This document shows positions 63,411 through 64,000 of a DNA stretch of 64,000 nt, piece after piece (positions within the stretch are counted from its first letter, which is position 1; the number at the start of each line of letters is the position of its first letter). The notes under the pieces are model-generated. The model was not told the DNA's origin. It worked only from the letters and a program-made list of their open reading frames with translations, and did no database searches. Source of the stretch: REEB76 sp963774895 (GTDB lineage Bacteria > Pseudomonadota > Gammaproteobacteria > Natronospirales > REEB76); NCBI GenBank assembly GCA_963774895.1, contig CAVZGN010000004.1, positions 310,001 through 374,000 on the forward strand, written 5' to 3'. Made by a program: the position numbers and the translations under genes.

Positions 63411-64000
63411 TCACTCCTGGGACTGCTCCGCTGGCTGCACTGCGGACGGTATCTCAGCCGCAGGACTGTCGCTGGCAGCGGTGAACAGGGCTTCCGCTTC
63501 GGAGGCTGCCTGGGCGGCCGCATCCACGGGCACCTCGGCACGCTGCTTACGCCGCTGTTCGTGGTAGGCATAGCCGGTGCCCGCCGGGATCAGGCGTCCC
63601 ACGATGACATTTTCCTTCAGCCCGCGCAGATCATCCTGCATTCCGCGAACCGAGGCTTCCGTCAGCACCCGCGTGGTCTCCTGGAAGGAGGCGGCGGAGA
63701 TGAAGGATTCGGTGGCCAATGATGCCTTGGTGATGCCCAGCAGTACCGGCTCGAAATCAGCGGTCGCCTTGTCCTCCGCAGCCATTTTCTCATTCTCATC
63801 CAGCGCCCGGCCGCGATCCATCTGCTCGCCCCGCAGAAAACGGGTCTCTCCGGAGACCGCGATCTCAACCTTGCGCAGCATCTGGCGGATGATCACCTCG
63901 ATATGCTTATCGTTGATCTTCACACCCTGCAGGCGATAGACGTCCTGGATCTCGCGAACCAGGTAATCCGCCAGCGCCGTCACACCCAGCAAGCGCAGAA
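63411..64000 (-). CDS. rpoC: RNA polymerase subunit beta', C-terminal part
   Basis: The last 195 or so codons; the 5' part lies beyond the window end. Residues LADYLVREIQDVYRLQGVKI, DKHIEVIIRQMLRKVEI and AGTGYAYHEQRRKQ match the beta' C-terminus (jaw and omega-contacting region). It ends with an Ala/Glu-rich tail of about 35 residues (DAAAQAASEAEALF, SAVQPAEQSQE). Upstream neighbour of rpsL as usual. Confidence 0.97.
   Translation of the reverse strand, partial: LRLLGVTALADYLVREIQDVYRLQGVKINDKHIEVIIRQMLRKVEIAVSGETRFLRGEQMDRGRALDENEKMAAEDKATADFEPVLLGITKASLATESFISAASFQETTRVLTEASVRGMQDDLRGLKENVIVGRLIPAGTGYAYHEQRRKQRAEVPVDAAAQAASEAEALFTAASDSPAAEIPSAVQPAEQSQE

Overview
The window reads as a chromosomal segment of a gammaproteobacterium outside the Enterobacterales. 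Three things suggest this: the complete str-S10-spc-alpha ribosomal superoperon with tuf directly before rpsJ, the order rplQ / uvrA / MFS transporter / ssb also known from pseudomonads, and the lnt-corC-ybeY-phoH-miaB block. I cannot name the genus. No tRNA, rRNA, CRISPR array, complete insertion sequence or prophage was recognised.

Layout. (1) 102-7429, minus strand: an O-antigen ligase/polymerase-like membrane protein, then lnt, corC, ybeY, phoH-like and miaB. (2) 7426-18607, minus strand: a polysaccharide block with a WbpM/CapD-type dehydratase, a WecA/WbpL-type initiating transferase, two glycosyltransferases, an ABC-exporter-like membrane protein whose ATPase half looks dead, a two-domain and a one-domain deacetylase-like protein, and an uncharacterised protein. 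(3) 19223-24489, plus strand: manC, manB, a glycosyltransferase, a sulfotransferase, and the stub of a second sulfotransferase. (4) 24593-36133, minus strand: two methyltransferases, a deacetylase-sulfotransferase fusion, a long glycosyltransferase, the four-gene route to UDP-GlcNAc(3NAc)A (wbpE, wbpD, wbpB, wbpA types), and a fused ATP sulfurylase/APS kinase that makes PAPS. (5) 36235-44563: ssb, rmlB-rmlD-rmlC-rmlA, an MFS transporter, and divergently uvrA. (6) 44865-64000, minus strand: rplQ back to rpsL, and the 3' end of rpoC.

How the genes fit together: regions 2 to 5 look like one locus for a surface polysaccharide, probably O-antigen or capsule. It supplies GDP-mannose, dTDP-rhamnose, a diacetamido-uronic acid and a 6-deoxy-hexosamine intermediate. 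It starts the chain on undecaprenyl phosphate, extends it with at least four transferases, and appears able to modify it by deacetylation, methylation and sulfation. PAPS synthesis next to two sulfotransferases is the strongest clue that the product is sulfated. The most striking gene is 26193-28274. It joins a deacetylase-like domain to a sulfotransferase domain in the order found in animal heparan sulfate N-deacetylase/N-sulfotransferases.

The sugar locus is visibly richer in A+T than the ribosomal region, most of all around 24.3-25.5 kb, which fits acquisition by transfer. REP-like palindromes (GTAGGAGCGG type) sit in three intergenic gaps. The ribosomal cluster is conventional apart from a long Lys/Ala tail on L17, an acidic N-terminal extension on S11, and promoter-plus-hairpin leaders before rpsL and between rpsJ and rplC.
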